A stretch of DNA of 64,000 bases from Streptomyces sp. A012304. GTDB lineage: Bacteria; Actinomycetota; Actinomycetes; Streptomycetales; Streptomycetaceae. The notes under the pieces are model-generated. The model did not search any database, was not told the origin of the DNA, and saw only the letters and a program-made list of their open reading frames with translations. Within the stretch, counting starts at the first letter, position 1, and each line of letters opens with the position of its first letter. The position numbers and the translations under genes were made by a program. Below are positions 49,363 to 58,683 of this stretch, in pieces. The stretch spans positions 1-64,000 of the forward strand of contig NZ_BQUN01000004.1 of the NCBI RefSeq assembly GCF_026008495.1, given 5' to 3'.

Positions 49363-51402
49363 ATGGCACCGCATCCCGAAGCCGCCGCTCTCCTCGCCCG
49401 GTCCCATCGGCTGGGTTCCGACCCCCGCAACACCAACTACGCCGGCGGCAACGCCTCCGCCAAGGGCTCCGACACCGATCCCGTCACCGGTGGTGACGTC
49501 GAGCTGATGTGGGTGAAGGGGTCCGGTGGGGACCTCGGGACGCTCACCGAGGCGGGGCTGGCGGTACTGCGCCTGGACCGGCTGCGGGCGCTCGTCGACG
49601 TCTACCCCGGGGTCGAGCGCGAGGACGAGATGGTCGCCGCGTTCGACTACTGCCTGCACGGCAAGGGCGGTGCCGCGCCCTCCATCGACACGGCGATGCA
49701 CGGGCTGGTCGACGCCGCCCATGTGGACCACCTGCACCCCGACTCGGGCATCGCGCTCGCCTGCGCCGCCGACGGGGAGAAGCTGACCGCCGAGTGTTTC
49801 GGGGACAGCGTGGTGTGGGTGCCGTGGCGGCGGCCCGGGTTCCAGCTGGGGCTGGACATCGCGGCCGTGAAGGAGGCCAACCCTCAGGCCATCGGCTGCG
49901 TCCTCGGCGGGCACGGCATCACCGCCTGGGGTGACACCGCCGAGGAGTGCGAGCGCAACTCGCTGCACATCATCCGCACCGCCGAGGCGTTCCTCGACGA
50001 GCGGGGCAAGGCCGAGCCCTTCGGGCCCGTCCTCGAGGGGTACGAGGCGCTGCCCGACGCCGAGCGCCGGCAGCGGGCCGCCGCGCTCGCCCCCCACGTG
50101 CGGGCCGTCGCCTCACAGGACAGGCCGCAGGTCGGGCACTTCACCGACGCGGACGTGGTGCTGGACTTCGTCTCCCGCGCCGAGCACCCGCGGCTGGCGG
50201 CACTGGGCACCTCCTGCCCCGACCACTTCCTGCGCACCAAGGTGCGGCCGCTGGTCCTGGACCTGCCGCCGACCGCCCCGCTGGAGGAGGCGATCGCCCG
50301 GCTGAAGGAGCTGCACGCCGCCTACCGCGAGGAGTACGCCGCCTACTACCAGCGGCACGCCGAGCCCGACTCCCCCGCGATGCGCGGCGCCGACCCGGCG
50401 ATCGTGCTGGTCCCCGGCGTGGGCATGTTCTCCTTCGGCAAGGACAAGCAGACCGCGCGGGTGGCCGGCGAGTTCTACGTCAACGCCATCAACGTCATGC
50501 GGGGCGCCGAGGCGGTCTCGACGTACGCGCCCATCGAGGAGTCGGAGAAGTTCCGCATCGAGTACTGGGCGCTGGAGGAGGCCAAGCTCCAGCGGATGCC
50601 GAAGCCGAAGCCGCTGGCCACCCGGGTGGCGCTGGTGACGGGCGCCGGCAGCGGGATCGGCAGGGCGATCGCGCACCGCCTGGTGGCCGAGGGCGCCTGT
50701 GTCGTCGTCGCGGACCTGAACGCGGAGAACGCGGCCGCCGTCGCCGAGGAGCTGGGCGGTCCCGACAAGGCCGTCGCCGTGACCGTCGACGTGACGTCCG
50801 AGGAGCAGATCGGGGCGGCGTTCGAAGCGGCCGCGCTGGCCTTCGGCGGGGTGGACCTGGTGGTCAACAACGCCGGCATCTCCATCTCCAAGCCGCTGCT
50901 GGAGACCTCGGCCAAGGACTGGGACCTCCAGCACGACATCATGGCCCGCGGGTCCTTCCTGGTCTCGCGCGAGGCGGCCCGGGTGATGATCGCGCAGGGG
51001 CTGGGCGGCGACATCGTCTACATCGCCTCGAAGAACGCCGTCTTCGCCGGTCCGAACAACATCGCCTACTCGGCCACCAAGGCCGACCAGGCGCACCAGG
51101 TGCGGCTGCTCGCCGCCGAGCTGGGCGAGCACGGCATCCGCGTCAACGGCGTCAACCCGGACGGGGTCGTGCGCGGCTCCGGGATCTTCGCGGGCGGCTG
51201 GGGCGCGCAGCGCGCGGCCGTGTACGGGGTGGAGGAGGAGAAGCTGGGCGAGTTCTACGCGCAGCGGACCATCCTCAAGCGCGAGGTGCTGCCCGAGCAC
51301 GTGGCGAACGCCGTGTTCGCGCTGACCGGCGGTGAGCTCACCCACACCACCGGGCTGCACGTCCCGGTCGACGCCGGCGTCGCCGCCGCCTTCCTGCGGT
51401 GA
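49363..51402 (+). CDS. rhaEW: Bifunctional rhamnulose-1-phosphate aldolase / L-lactaldehyde dehydrogenase
   Basis: A 679-residue fusion. Residues about 1-410 are a class II aldolase/adducin-type domain with metal-binding HLHPDSGIAL and GGHGITAWGD. Residues about 425-679 are an SDR domain with TGAGSGIGRAIAHRL, NNAGIS, the catalytic Tyr-Lys in YSATKADQ and NPDGVVRGSGIF. The first half splits rhamnulose-1-phosphate into dihydroxyacetone phosphate and L-lactaldehyde; the second oxidises lactaldehyde to L-lactate. Fusions of this type are known in Bacillus and other actinobacteria. The stop overlaps the kinase start by 4 bp. Confidence 0.93.
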   Translation: MAPHPEAAALLARSHRLGSDPRNTNYAGGNASAKGSDTDPVTGGDVELMWVKGSGGDLGTLTEAGLAVLRLDRLRALVDVYPGVEREDEMVAAFDYCLHGKGGAAPSIDTAMHGLVDAAHVDHLHPDSGIALACAADGEKLTAECFGDSVVWVPWRRPGFQLGLDIAAVKEANPQAIGCVLGGHGITAWGDTAEECERNSLHIIRTAEAFLDERGKAEPFGPVLEGYEALPDAERRQRAAALAPHVRAVASQDRPQVGHFTDADVVLDFVSRAEHPRLAALGTSCPDHFLRTKVRPLVLDLPPTAPLEEAIARLKELHAAYREEYAAYYQRHAEPDSPAMRGADPAIVLVPGVGMFSFGKDKQTARVAGEFYVNAINVMRGAEAVSTYAPIEESEKFRIEYWALEEAKLQRMPKPKPLATRVALVTGAGSGIGRAIAHRLVAEGACVVVADLNAENAAAVAEELGGPDKAVAVTVDVTSEEQIGAAFEAAALAFGGVDLVVNNAGISISKPLLETSAKDWDLQHDIMARGSFLVSREAARVMIAQGLGGDIVYIASKNAVFAGPNNIAYSATKADQAHQVRLLAAELGEHGIRVNGVNPDGVVRGSGIFAGGWGAQRAAVYGVEEEKLGEFYAQRTILKREVLPEHVANAVFALTGGELTHTTGLHVPVDAGVAAAFLR

Positions 51403-52859
51403 CGGCCGTGCGCTCGTACGCGGCGGTCGACCTCGGCGCCTCCAGTGGGCGGGTGATGGTCGGCCGCGTGACCCCGGACTCGCTGGAGCTGACGGAAGCG
51501 CACCGCTTCCCCAACCGGCCCGTGCGGGTCCCGGAGGGGCTGCGCTGGGACGTCCTCGGGCTGTACGCGGGCGTCCTCCAGGGGCTGCGGGCGGCCGGCG
51601 CCCACTGCGGTGGACGGCTCGACTCCGTCGGCATCGACAGCTGGGCCGTCGACTACGGCCTGCTGGATGCCGACGGGGCCCTGCTGGGCAACCCGGTGCA
51701 CTACCGCGACGCCCGCACCGAGGGCGTCGCGGAGAAGGTGTGGGCCACGGTCCCGGCCGCCGAGCTGTACGCGGCGACGGGACTCCAGTACGCGCCGTTC
51801 AACACGCTCTACCAGTTGACGGCGGCGGCGTCCTCGGCACAGCTGGCCCACGCCCGGCGGCTGCTGCTCGTCCCCGACCTGCTGTCGTACTGGCTCACCG
51901 GGGAGCAGGGCACCGAGCTGACCAACGCCTCCACCACCCAGCTCATCGATCCGCGCACGCGTGACTGGGCGTACGGCATCGCCTCGCGGCTGGGCATCGA
52001 CCTGAAGCTGTTCGCCCCGCTGCGGCAGCCCGGGGATCCGGCCGGTGTGCTGCGGCCGGAGGTGCTGGAGGAGACGGGACTGACCGGTCCGGTGCCGGTG
52101 ACGGCCGTCGGCTCGCACGACACCGCGTCCGCGGTCGCCGCCGTCCCGGCGACGGGTGAGCGCTTCGCCTACATCTGCACCGGCACCTGGTCCCTGGCCG
52201 GCCTGGAGCTCGACGCGCCCGTGCTCACCGAGGACAGCCGCGCCGCCAACTTCACCAATGAGCTGGGCCTGGACGGCTCGGTCCGCTACCTGCGCAACAT
52301 CATGGGCCTGTGGCTGCTCCAGGAATGCGTGCGGGCCTGGGGCGACCCGGACCTGGGCGGGCTGCTGCGCGAGGCCGCCGCCGTCCCGGCGCTGCGCTCG
52401 GTGGTGGACGCGGGCGACGCCGCCTTCCTCGCGCCCGGCCGGATGCCCGAGCGGATCGCCGAGGCCTGCCGGGTCTCGGGGCAGCCGGTGCCCGAGTCGC
52501 GCGGCGAGATCACGCGCTGCATCCTCGACTCGCTGGCCCTGGCCCACCGCCGGGCGGTCGACGAGGCCCAGCGGCTGGCCGGTCACCCGGTCGACGTGGT
52601 GCACATCGTCGGCGGGGGCACCCGCAACGCCCTGCTGTGCCAGCTCACCGCCGACGCCTGCGGGCTGCCGGTGGTGGCCGGCCCGACCGAGGCGGCCGCC
52701 CTCGGCAACATCCTGGTCCAGGCCCGGGCGCACGGGCTGGTCGGCGACCGCGCCGCCATGCGGCGGCTGCTGGCCCGCACCCAGCCGCTGACGCGGTACG
52801 AGCCGCAGGGCGACACCGGTGCGTGGCGCGCGGCGGAGGCCCGGCTCACCACGCGGTGA
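51399..52859 (+). CDS. rhaB: Rhamnulokinase
   Basis: A 486-residue FGGY-family sugar kinase; the GTG at 51399 shares GTGA with the previous stop. N-terminal phosphate motif is VDLGASSGRV; SVGIDSWAVDYGLLD and the HYRDART stretch contact sugar; GTWSLAGLEL and VHIVGGGTRNALLCQLTADACG are the second phosphate and adenosine motifs. It phosphorylates L-rhamnulose at C1. It completes the pathway between the isomerase and the aldolase. Confidence 0.92.
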   Translation: MTAVRSYAAVDLGASSGRVMVGRVTPDSLELTEAHRFPNRPVRVPEGLRWDVLGLYAGVLQGLRAAGAHCGGRLDSVGIDSWAVDYGLLDADGALLGNPVHYRDARTEGVAEKVWATVPAAELYAATGLQYAPFNTLYQLTAAASSAQLAHARRLLLVPDLLSYWLTGEQGTELTNASTTQLIDPRTRDWAYGIASRLGIDLKLFAPLRQPGDPAGVLRPEVLEETGLTGPVPVTAVGSHDTASAVAAVPATGERFAYICTGTWSLAGLELDAPVLTEDSRAANFTNELGLDGSVRYLRNIMGLWLLQECVRAWGDPDLGGLLREAAAVPALRSVVDAGDAAFLAPGRMPERIAEACRVSGQPVPESRGEITRCILDSLALAHRRAVDEAQRLAGHPVDVVHIVGGGTRNALLCQLTADACGLPVVAGPTEAAALGNILVQARAHGLVGDRAAMRRLLARTQPLTRYEPQGDTGAWRAAEARLTTR

Positions 52860-52930
52860 GACCGGGCTCGCCCCGACGGCACCCGCCGACTACGCTTCAC
52901 CCATCCGATGACCTACCCCGAGGAGCCGCG

Positions 52931-53686
52931 ATGCGTGTCGCACTGTTCCTGACCTGTGTCAACGACACGCTCTATCCGGAAACCGGCCGTGCCGTGGTGA
53001 AACTCCTGACCAGGCTGGGTGTCGAGGTCGATTTCCCGATGGCCCAGACCTGCTGCGGACAGGCTCACTACAACACCGGCTACCGTCATGAGGCCGAACC
53101 CCTCGCCCGGCATTTCTCCGATGTTTTCGGGGAGTACGAGGCGATCGTCACGCCCTCCGGGTCATGCGGGGCGATGGTGCGGGAGCTGTATCCGCGGATG
53201 GGTGAGCGGGCCCGGGCAGAGGGACGCGGGAACGCCCTCGCGGCCACCCTGGCGCCCGTGGTCCCCAAGACCTACGAGCTGACCGAGTTCCTCGTGGACG
53301 TGCTGGGCGTGACGGACGTCGGCGCCCATTACCCGCACAAGGTGACCTATCACCCGACCTGCCACGGGCTGCGCGGGCTGGGGCTCGGTGACCGGCCGCG
53401 CCGGCTGCTCCAGGCCGTCAAGGGGCTGGAGCTGGTGGAGCTGCCCGGCGCCGACGAGTGCTGCGGCTTCGGCGGCACCTTCGCGCTGAAGAACTCCGAC
53501 GTCTCGGTGGCGATGGGCGCCGACAAGGTGCGCAACGCCGCCTCGACCGGAGCGGACGTGCTGTGCGCGGCCGACAACTCGTGCCTGATGCACATCGGCG
53601 GCACCATGACCCGGCTCGCGGTGGGCATGCGGCCGGTGCACATCGCGGAGATCCTGGCGAGCACGGAGGAGGACGCGACCGTATGA
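52931..53686 (+). CDS. lutA: L-lactate utilisation protein LutA, iron-sulphur subunit
   Basis: A 251-residue protein with AGGAG 5 nt before the ATG. It has the two CCG domains of the glycolate-oxidase/heterodisulphide-reductase iron-sulphur family: the TCCGQAHYNTGY and SGSCGAM pair in the N-half, and YHPTCHG with DECCGFGGTFA in the C-half. LutA acts with LutB and LutC as an NAD-independent L-lactate dehydrogenase. The gene begins 71 bp after rhamnulokinase with no terminator seen between, so it is likely transcribed with the rhamnose genes. Confidence 0.93.
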   Translation: MRVALFLTCVNDTLYPETGRAVVKLLTRLGVEVDFPMAQTCCGQAHYNTGYRHEAEPLARHFSDVFGEYEAIVTPSGSCGAMVRELYPRMGERARAEGRGNALAATLAPVVPKTYELTEFLVDVLGVTDVGAHYPHKVTYHPTCHGLRGLGLGDRPRRLLQAVKGLELVELPGADECCGFGGTFALKNSDVSVAMGADKVRNAASTGADVLCAADNSCLMHIGGTMTRLAVGMRPVHIAEILASTEEDATV

Positions 53687-55161
53687 GCGGGACGTTCGTC
53701 GGGATGCCGGCGTTCCCGAAGGCCGCGCGCGAAGCGGTCGGTGACCGGACCCTGCGGGGCAATCTGCGGCACGCCACGCACACCATCCGCGGCAAGCGGG
53801 CGAAGGCCGTCGCCGAGGTGTCGGACTGGGCGGAGCTGCGCGAGGCGGGCAAGCGGATCAAGGACCACACGCTCCGCCACCTGGACCGCTATCTGCTGCG
53901 GTTGGAGGAGTCGGTGACGGCCGCGGGCGGCATCGTCCACTGGGCGGCCGACGCCGACGAGGCCAACGCGATCGTGACCCACCTCGTCAAGATGACCGGC
54001 GAGTCGGAGGTCGTGAAGGTCAAGTCCATGGCCACGCAGGAGATCGGGCTCAACGAGGCGCTGGAGGCGGAGGGCATCCGCGCCTACGAGACCGATCTGG
54101 CCGAGCTGATCGTGCAACTGGGCAAGGACCGGCCCTCGCACATCCTCGTCCCGGCCATCCACCGCAACCGCGGCGAGATCCGTGACATCTTCGCGAGCGA
54201 GATGAGCGAGTGGGGCCGCCCCGCCCCCGAGGGCCTCACCGACACGCCCGCCGAACTCGCGGAGGCCGCCCGCCTGCACCTGCGGGAGAAGTTCCTGCGG
54301 GCCAAGGTCGGCATCTCCGGCGCCAATTTCATGGTCGCGGAGACCGGCACCCTCGTCGTGGTCGAGTCCGAGGGCAACGGCCGGATGTGCCTGACCCTCC
54401 CCGAGACGCTGATCTCCGTCGTCGGCATCGAGAAGATCGTGCCGACCTGGCAGGACCTGGAGGTGTTCCTCCAGACCCTGCCCCGCTCGTCCACGGCCGA
54501 GCGCATGAACCCCTACACCTCGACCTGGACCGGCACCACGGACGGCGACGGCCCGAGCACCTTCCACCTGGTCCTGCTCGACAACGGCCGCACCGACACC
54601 CTCGCCGACGAGGTCGGCCGCCAGGCCCTGCGCTGCATCCGCTGCTCCGCCTGCCTGAACGTGTGCCCCGTCTACGAACGGGCCGGCGGCCACGCCTACG
54701 GGTCCGTCTACCCCGGGCCCATCGGCGCGATCCTCAGCCCGCAGCTGCGCGGCACGCAGAGCGAGATCGACGCCTCGCTGCCCTACGCCTCGTCGCTGTG
54801 CGGCGCCTGCTACGAGGTGTGCCCGGTCGCCATCGACATCCCGGAGGTCCTGGTGCACCTGCGCGAGCGGGTGGTGGAGGGCGGTCCGGTGACCCGGGAC
54901 GGCAACAAGGTGGTGCTGAAGCCCGCCAAGGGGCACGCCGCGGAACGGGCCGCGATGCGCGCGGCCCGCTGGGCGTTCGGCCGGCCCGGGGCCCTGCGCG
55001 CCGGCCAGCGGCTCGCCTCCCGCACCCGGCGCCTGCATCCCCGTACGCTGCCGGGCCCCGGCAAGGCGTGGACCGGCAGCCGTGATCTGCCGGCCGTACC
55101 CGCGGAGCCGTTCCGCGACTGGTGGCAGCGCACGAACGGCGGAAAGGACGAGGTCGAGTGA
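53683..55161 (+). CDS. lutB: L-lactate utilisation protein LutB, iron-sulphur subunit
   Basis: A 492-residue protein; its ATG overlaps the lutA stop by 4 bp. The N-terminal 300 residues are the LUD domain (KVSISGANFMVAETGTLVVVES-like stretch around residue 210). Two ferredoxin-type clusters follow: CIRCSACLNVCP near residue 318 and CGACYEVCPV near 373, expected to bind two [4Fe-4S] centres. It passes electrons from lactate oxidation towards the respiratory chain. The C-terminal tail after 410 is basic. Confidence 0.93.
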   Translation: MSGTFVGMPAFPKAAREAVGDRTLRGNLRHATHTIRGKRAKAVAEVSDWAELREAGKRIKDHTLRHLDRYLLRLEESVTAAGGIVHWAADADEANAIVTHLVKMTGESEVVKVKSMATQEIGLNEALEAEGIRAYETDLAELIVQLGKDRPSHILVPAIHRNRGEIRDIFASEMSEWGRPAPEGLTDTPAELAEAARLHLREKFLRAKVGISGANFMVAETGTLVVVESEGNGRMCLTLPETLISVVGIEKIVPTWQDLEVFLQTLPRSSTAERMNPYTSTWTGTTDGDGPSTFHLVLLDNGRTDTLADEVGRQALRCIRCSACLNVCPVYERAGGHAYGSVYPGPIGAILSPQLRGTQSEIDASLPYASSLCGACYEVCPVAIDIPEVLVHLRERVVEGGPVTRDGNKVVLKPAKGHAAERAAMRAARWAFGRPGALRAGQRLASRTRRLHPRTLPGPGKAWTGSRDLPAVPAEPFRDWWQRTNGGKDEVE

Positions 55162-55799
55162 ACAGCAGGGATCGGATCCTCGGCCGGGTGCGGCGCGCCC
55201 TGGCCGACGTACCGCCGGACGACACGCCCTACGAGGAGGCGGTGCCGCGCGCCTACCTGCGCGAGCACGGTGCCCTCGACGCCGAGGAGAGGGTGGAGCT
55301 GCTCGCCGAGAACCTCGCGGACTACCGGGCGCTGGTGCACCGCTGCGGCGAAGGCGAACTGCCCTCGCTCATCGCCGAGTTGCTGGCGCGGCGGGAGGCG
55401 GCGACCGTGCTGGTGCCGGTCGGCCTGGAGGAAGGCTGGCTCGCGGGGACACCGGTCACGCGGGTCCCCGACCGGGCCGAGAGCACCCCGCACGAGCTGG
55501 ACCGGGTCGACAGCGTGGTCACCGCGTGCGCCGTGGCCGTGGCGGAGACCGGCACGATCGTGCTGGACGGCGGGCCCGACCAGGGGCGGCGCCGCGTCAC
55601 CCTGGTCCCCGACCACCACATCTGCGTCGTGCGCGTGCCCGACCAGGTCGTGTCCTCCGTGCCGCAGGCCCTGGAACGGCTGGACCCCACCCGTCCGCTC
55701 ACGTGGATCTCCGGGCCGTCGGCCACCAGCGACATCGAACTGGACCGGGTGGAAGGGGTGCACGGCCCGCGCACCCTGGAGGTGATCCTGGTCGGCTGA
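55158..55799 (+). CDS. lutC: L-lactate utilisation protein LutC
   Basis: A 213-residue LUD-domain protein; the GTG at 55158 overlaps the lutB stop by 4 bp. Family features are the start NSRDRILGRVRRALAD, VTACAVAVAETGTIVLDG and SGPSATSDIELDRVEGVHGPRTLEVILVG at the end. It is the third component of the LutABC lactate-oxidising complex. Its stop is 7 bp from that of the convergent Rieske-FAD gene. Confidence 0.93.
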   Translation: MNSRDRILGRVRRALADVPPDDTPYEEAVPRAYLREHGALDAEERVELLAENLADYRALVHRCGEGELPSLIAELLARREAATVLVPVGLEEGWLAGTPVTRVPDRAESTPHELDRVDSVVTACAVAVAETGTIVLDGGPDQGRRRVTLVPDHHICVVRVPDQVVSSVPQALERLDPTRPLTWISGPSATSDIELDRVEGVHGPRTLEVILVG

Positions 55800-55806
55800 G
55801 CCGTCC

Positions 55807-57345
55807 TCACAGGTCGCGCCGCTCCAGGGGCCGCTGGGCCGGACCCTGGACGACGCGCCCCTCGACGTCGAACCGGGAGCCGTGGCACGGGCACTCCCAG
55901 GCGCGTTCGGCGCGGTTGAAGGCCACCAGGCAGCCCATGTGGGTGCAGCGCGCGGACAGGGCGTGCAGTTGCCCGGCCTCGTCGCGGTGGACGGCGCAGC
56001 GCTCCCCGGAGACGCGGACGACCGCGCCGTCGCCGGGGGCGATCTCGTCCACCGCGGGTCCGGACGCCGTCGGCAGCCGGTCGCCGACGAAGTGGCGGGC
56101 CACGTCGGCCTGGTGCTTGAGGAAAGCCGCGCCCTCGCGGACCACGGAGGCGATACGGCGGGGGTCGTAGAGGTCGCTCCAGGGGCAGGTGCGGCCGGTG
56201 ATCCGCTCGCTCAGCAGCCGGCCCGCCATGATGCCGCTGCTCATGCCCCAGCCGCCGAACCCGGTCGCCACGTACGTGTTCCTGCTGCCGGGGTGCAGGG
56301 CGCCGACGAGCGGCACGGAGTCGGTGGAGTCGTTGTCCTGGGTGGCCCACCGGTGGGTGAAGTCGAGCTTGCCGAAGCGTTCGACCGCCCAGTCGGCGAG
56401 CCTGCCGAAGCGTTCGTCGACGTCCCCGCCGGTGCCGGGCGTGAAGTGCTCCCCGGTGACGATGAGCAGGCGCCGTCCGTCGTCCAGGGGAGCCGTGCGC
56501 ACCGAGCGGGTGTTCTGCTCCTGCGTGATGTACATGCCGTGCGGGGCGGTGGCGGCGTCGACCGGCGCGGCCAGCACGAGTTCCCGGCGCGGCGAGAGCC
56601 GGGTGAACAGCAACGCCCGGTCGAAGACGGGGTAGTGGGTGGCGACGACGACGGCCTGGGCGGTGACGGTCGTGGCGGACGTGCCGGACTCGACGGTCAG
56701 CTCGCAGGGGTCGCCCTCGTCGAGTCCGGTGACGCGGGTGTTCTCGTGGATCGTGCCGCCGAGCCGCCGGATGCCGTCGGCGACGGCCAGCAGGTACTTG
56801 CGGGGGTGGAACTGGGCCTGGCCGGCGACGCGGACCGCGCCCGCGACGGGGAACGGCAGTTCCGTCTCGGTCACGTACTCGGCGGGCAGCCCGGCCTCCC
56901 GCGCCGCCTCCGCCTCGGCCTTGAGGACGTCGGTCCGCGAGGGGTCCTCGACGTAGGTGTAGGAGGCGGTCTCCTCCCACTCGCAGTCGACGCCCAGCTC
57001 CTCGGCGACCTCCTTGGCGTGGCGGACGGCGTCCGTCTGGGAGAGCGCGTACAGCCGGGCCCCCTCCGGGCCGCGGGTGCGCCGCAGGTGGTCGTAGATC
57101 AGGGTGTGCTGGACGCTCACCTTGGCGGTGGTGTGGCCGGTGACGCCGGCCGCGACGCGGTGCGCCTCCAACACCGCCACCGAGCGGCCCCGTCGGGCCA
57201 GCTCCCAGGCCGTGCTGAGTCCCGCGATGCCCGCGCCGACGACGGCGACGTCGACGCGGAGCGGCCCCTCCGGCGGGGGCGCCGGGTCACCGGGCGGTGC
57301 GGTGTCCAGCCAGTACGACCCGTGGATGTGCGCCTGCTCGCTCAT
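55807..57345 (-). CDS. FAD-dependent oxidoreductase with C-terminal Rieske domain
   Basis: A 512-residue protein. Residues about 25-400 are a D-amino-acid-oxidase-type FAD domain with VAVVGAGIAGLSTAWELARRG at the start, GVTGHTTAKVSVQH and GVATGFGGWGMSSG-like motif (TYVATGFGGWGMSSGIMAG). The C-terminal 90 residues are a Rieske [2Fe-2S] domain: CTHMGC and CPCHGSRFD hold the two Cys and two His ligands. Such fusions are common in actinobacteria and cyanobacteria and of unknown substrate; electrons may flow between flavin and cluster. The ATG at 57345 has only a weak ribosome-binding site. Confidence 0.88.
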   Translation of the reverse strand: MSEQAHIHGSYWLDTAPPGDPAPPPEGPLRVDVAVVGAGIAGLSTAWELARRGRSVAVLEAHRVAAGVTGHTTAKVSVQHTLIYDHLRRTRGPEGARLYALSQTDAVRHAKEVAEELGVDCEWEETASYTYVEDPSRTDVLKAEAEAAREAGLPAEYVTETELPFPVAGAVRVAGQAQFHPRKYLLAVADGIRRLGGTIHENTRVTGLDEGDPCELTVESGTSATTVTAQAVVVATHYPVFDRALLFTRLSPRRELVLAAPVDAATAPHGMYITQEQNTRSVRTAPLDDGRRLLIVTGEHFTPGTGGDVDERFGRLADWAVERFGKLDFTHRWATQDNDSTDSVPLVGALHPGSRNTYVATGFGGWGMSSGIMAGRLLSERITGRTCPWSDLYDPRRIASVVREGAAFLKHQADVARHFVGDRLPTASGPAVDEIAPGDGAVVRVSGERCAVHRDEAGQLHALSARCTHMGCLVAFNRAERAWECPCHGSRFDVEGRVVQGPAQRPLERRDL

Positions 57346-57399
57346 GGCGGCCGAGTTCCCGCGACCGGGCCGGTCACACGGCCGGCCAGGTCCCACGGT

Positions 57400-57819
57400 C
57401 TACTGATTGGACTCCGCGGCGCTGATGTCTCCGAGCGCCGACTCCGGATCGCGCTCGATGGCCAGGTCTCCGAGGGAGACGATGCCGACCGGCCGGCCCT
57501 CCTCGACGACCGGGACGCGGCGCACCGCGTGCTCGCGCATCACCTGCACGGCGTGGTCCAGATCCTCGTCCGGGCCCACGGTGACCAGGTCGTCGCTGCA
57601 CACCGTGGCCACCGTCGTCTGCGCCGGGTCCCCGCCCTCGGCGAGGGCGCGCACCACGAGGTCGCGGTCGCTGACCAGGCCGCGCAGCCGGTCGTGGTCC
57701 GTGACCAGGACCGCTCCGATGTTCTCGTCGCGCATGAGCCGGGCCACGGCCGTCACCGATGCCTGCGGTTCCACCGTCACGGGCTCGGCCGTCATGATGT
57801 CCCGCACGTGCTGAGTCAC
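57400..57819 (-). CDS. CBS-domain protein
   Basis: A 139-residue protein starting at GTG with GGAGGAC before it. Two CBS motifs are present (residues about 5-60 and 70-125): DIMTAEPVTVEPQASVTAVARLM, AVLVTDHDRLRGLVSDRDLV, and VTVGPDEDLDHAVQVMREHAVRRVPVVEEGRPVGIVSLGDLA. Paired CBS domains bind adenine nucleotides. Stand-alone CBS proteins in Streptomyces may respond to energy state; the partner is unknown. It lies 54 bp upstream of the Rieske-FAD gene on the same strand. Confidence 0.9.
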   Translation of the reverse strand: MTQHVRDIMTAEPVTVEPQASVTAVARLMRDENIGAVLVTDHDRLRGLVSDRDLVVRALAEGGDPAQTTVATVCSDDLVTVGPDEDLDHAVQVMREHAVRRVPVVEEGRPVGIVSLGDLAIERDPESALGDISAAESNQ

Positions 57820-57942
57820 GGCTGTCCTCCTTCCGGTGGGCGGCGGTCCGTCACCGCCGCTCGGCGCACGGGTACCCGTCGCGGGCGCCCGCACCCCGGG
57901 CGGACGGCGCGTACGGCGTCACTTTCCGCGGAGGCGCCGCCT

Positions 57943-58515
57943 TCAGGAGTAGGTGAGCGGGCAGCCGTAGCGCAGCGAGTACTGGGCGGCGCGCAGGTAC
58001 AGCGCCACGTAGAAGGCCGTGTCCAGGTCGTCGCTCCACGGGCCGGGCCGGGTGGCGGCGAGCCCGCCCGCGCTGCCGTCCATGAACCACGCGGTCAGTT
58101 CCAGGTTGGCGCCCGTCGCCGGTATCGCGTCCAGGGGCAGGCCGAGGAAGCCGGCCAGCCGCTCGGCGAGGGCGAGGACCTGCGGGGCTCCGGCGATGAC
58201 GGTCTCGTCCGCGAACCAGGAGCCGATGGGCAGCGGGATCGGCTTCTCCAGGGAGAGCGGCACCAGGACGGTCCAGTCCTGGAGGGTCTCGCGCTCGGCG
58301 TCGCTCAGGCGGGCCCGGCACAGTGCGTCGAACCCCGTCATGGACGGGCTGACCTTCTCCTCGAACCAGCCGCGGTCCGGTCCGGACACGGTGTCGTACG
58401 GCGGCAGGCCCCGCGCTCTCAGCTCGTCGTTCAGCGCCGCGGCCACGTCCCCGTGGCCGCCCTCCTCCTCGCCGAACCATTCCCGCCCGTCGATGCTCAC
58501 CAGATAAACGCCCAT
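57943..58515 (-). CDS. Conserved-type hypothetical protein
   Basis: A 190-residue soluble protein, MGVYLVSIDGREWFGEEEGG at the start and QYSLRYGCPLTYS at the end. It has a compact alpha/beta look with many aromatic residues and conserved-looking patches GLPPYDTVSGPDRGWFEEKV and IPLPIGSWFADETVIAGAPQV. I do not recognise a named domain. The start ATG lacks a strong ribosome-binding site and faces the MoxR gene across a short region with a direct repeat. Confidence 0.7.
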   Translation of the reverse strand: MGVYLVSIDGREWFGEEEGGHGDVAAALNDELRARGLPPYDTVSGPDRGWFEEKVSPSMTGFDALCRARLSDAERETLQDWTVLVPLSLEKPIPLPIGSWFADETVIAGAPQVLALAERLAGFLGLPLDAIPATGANLELTAWFMDGSAGGLAATRPGPWSDDLDTAFYVALYLRAAQYSLRYGCPLTYS

Positions 58516-58533
58516 GATCGCACCGTACCGGGG

Positions 58534-58606
58534 GGCACTGACAGCACCGGTCCTGATGACAAGGCACTGACAGCACTGGTCCCTGTTCCTGATGACAAGT
58601 CACTGA
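58534..58606. repeat. Imperfect direct repeat before the MoxR gene
   Basis: GGCACTGACAGCACYGGTCC occurs at 58534-58553 and 58563-58582, and CCTGATGACAAG at 58552-58563 and 58588-58599; the second unit carries a 7-nt insertion. It lies between the divergent hypothetical and MoxR genes. AAGCGCTT follows at about 58610-58617 in the same region. Confidence 0.7.
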
Positions 58607-58683
58607 ACAAGCGCTTAGATATCTCCGGGTGCTCGGACAGCTCCCCGATCCCCCGTGCCCGACGCCGACCACCGGAGGCCCCG

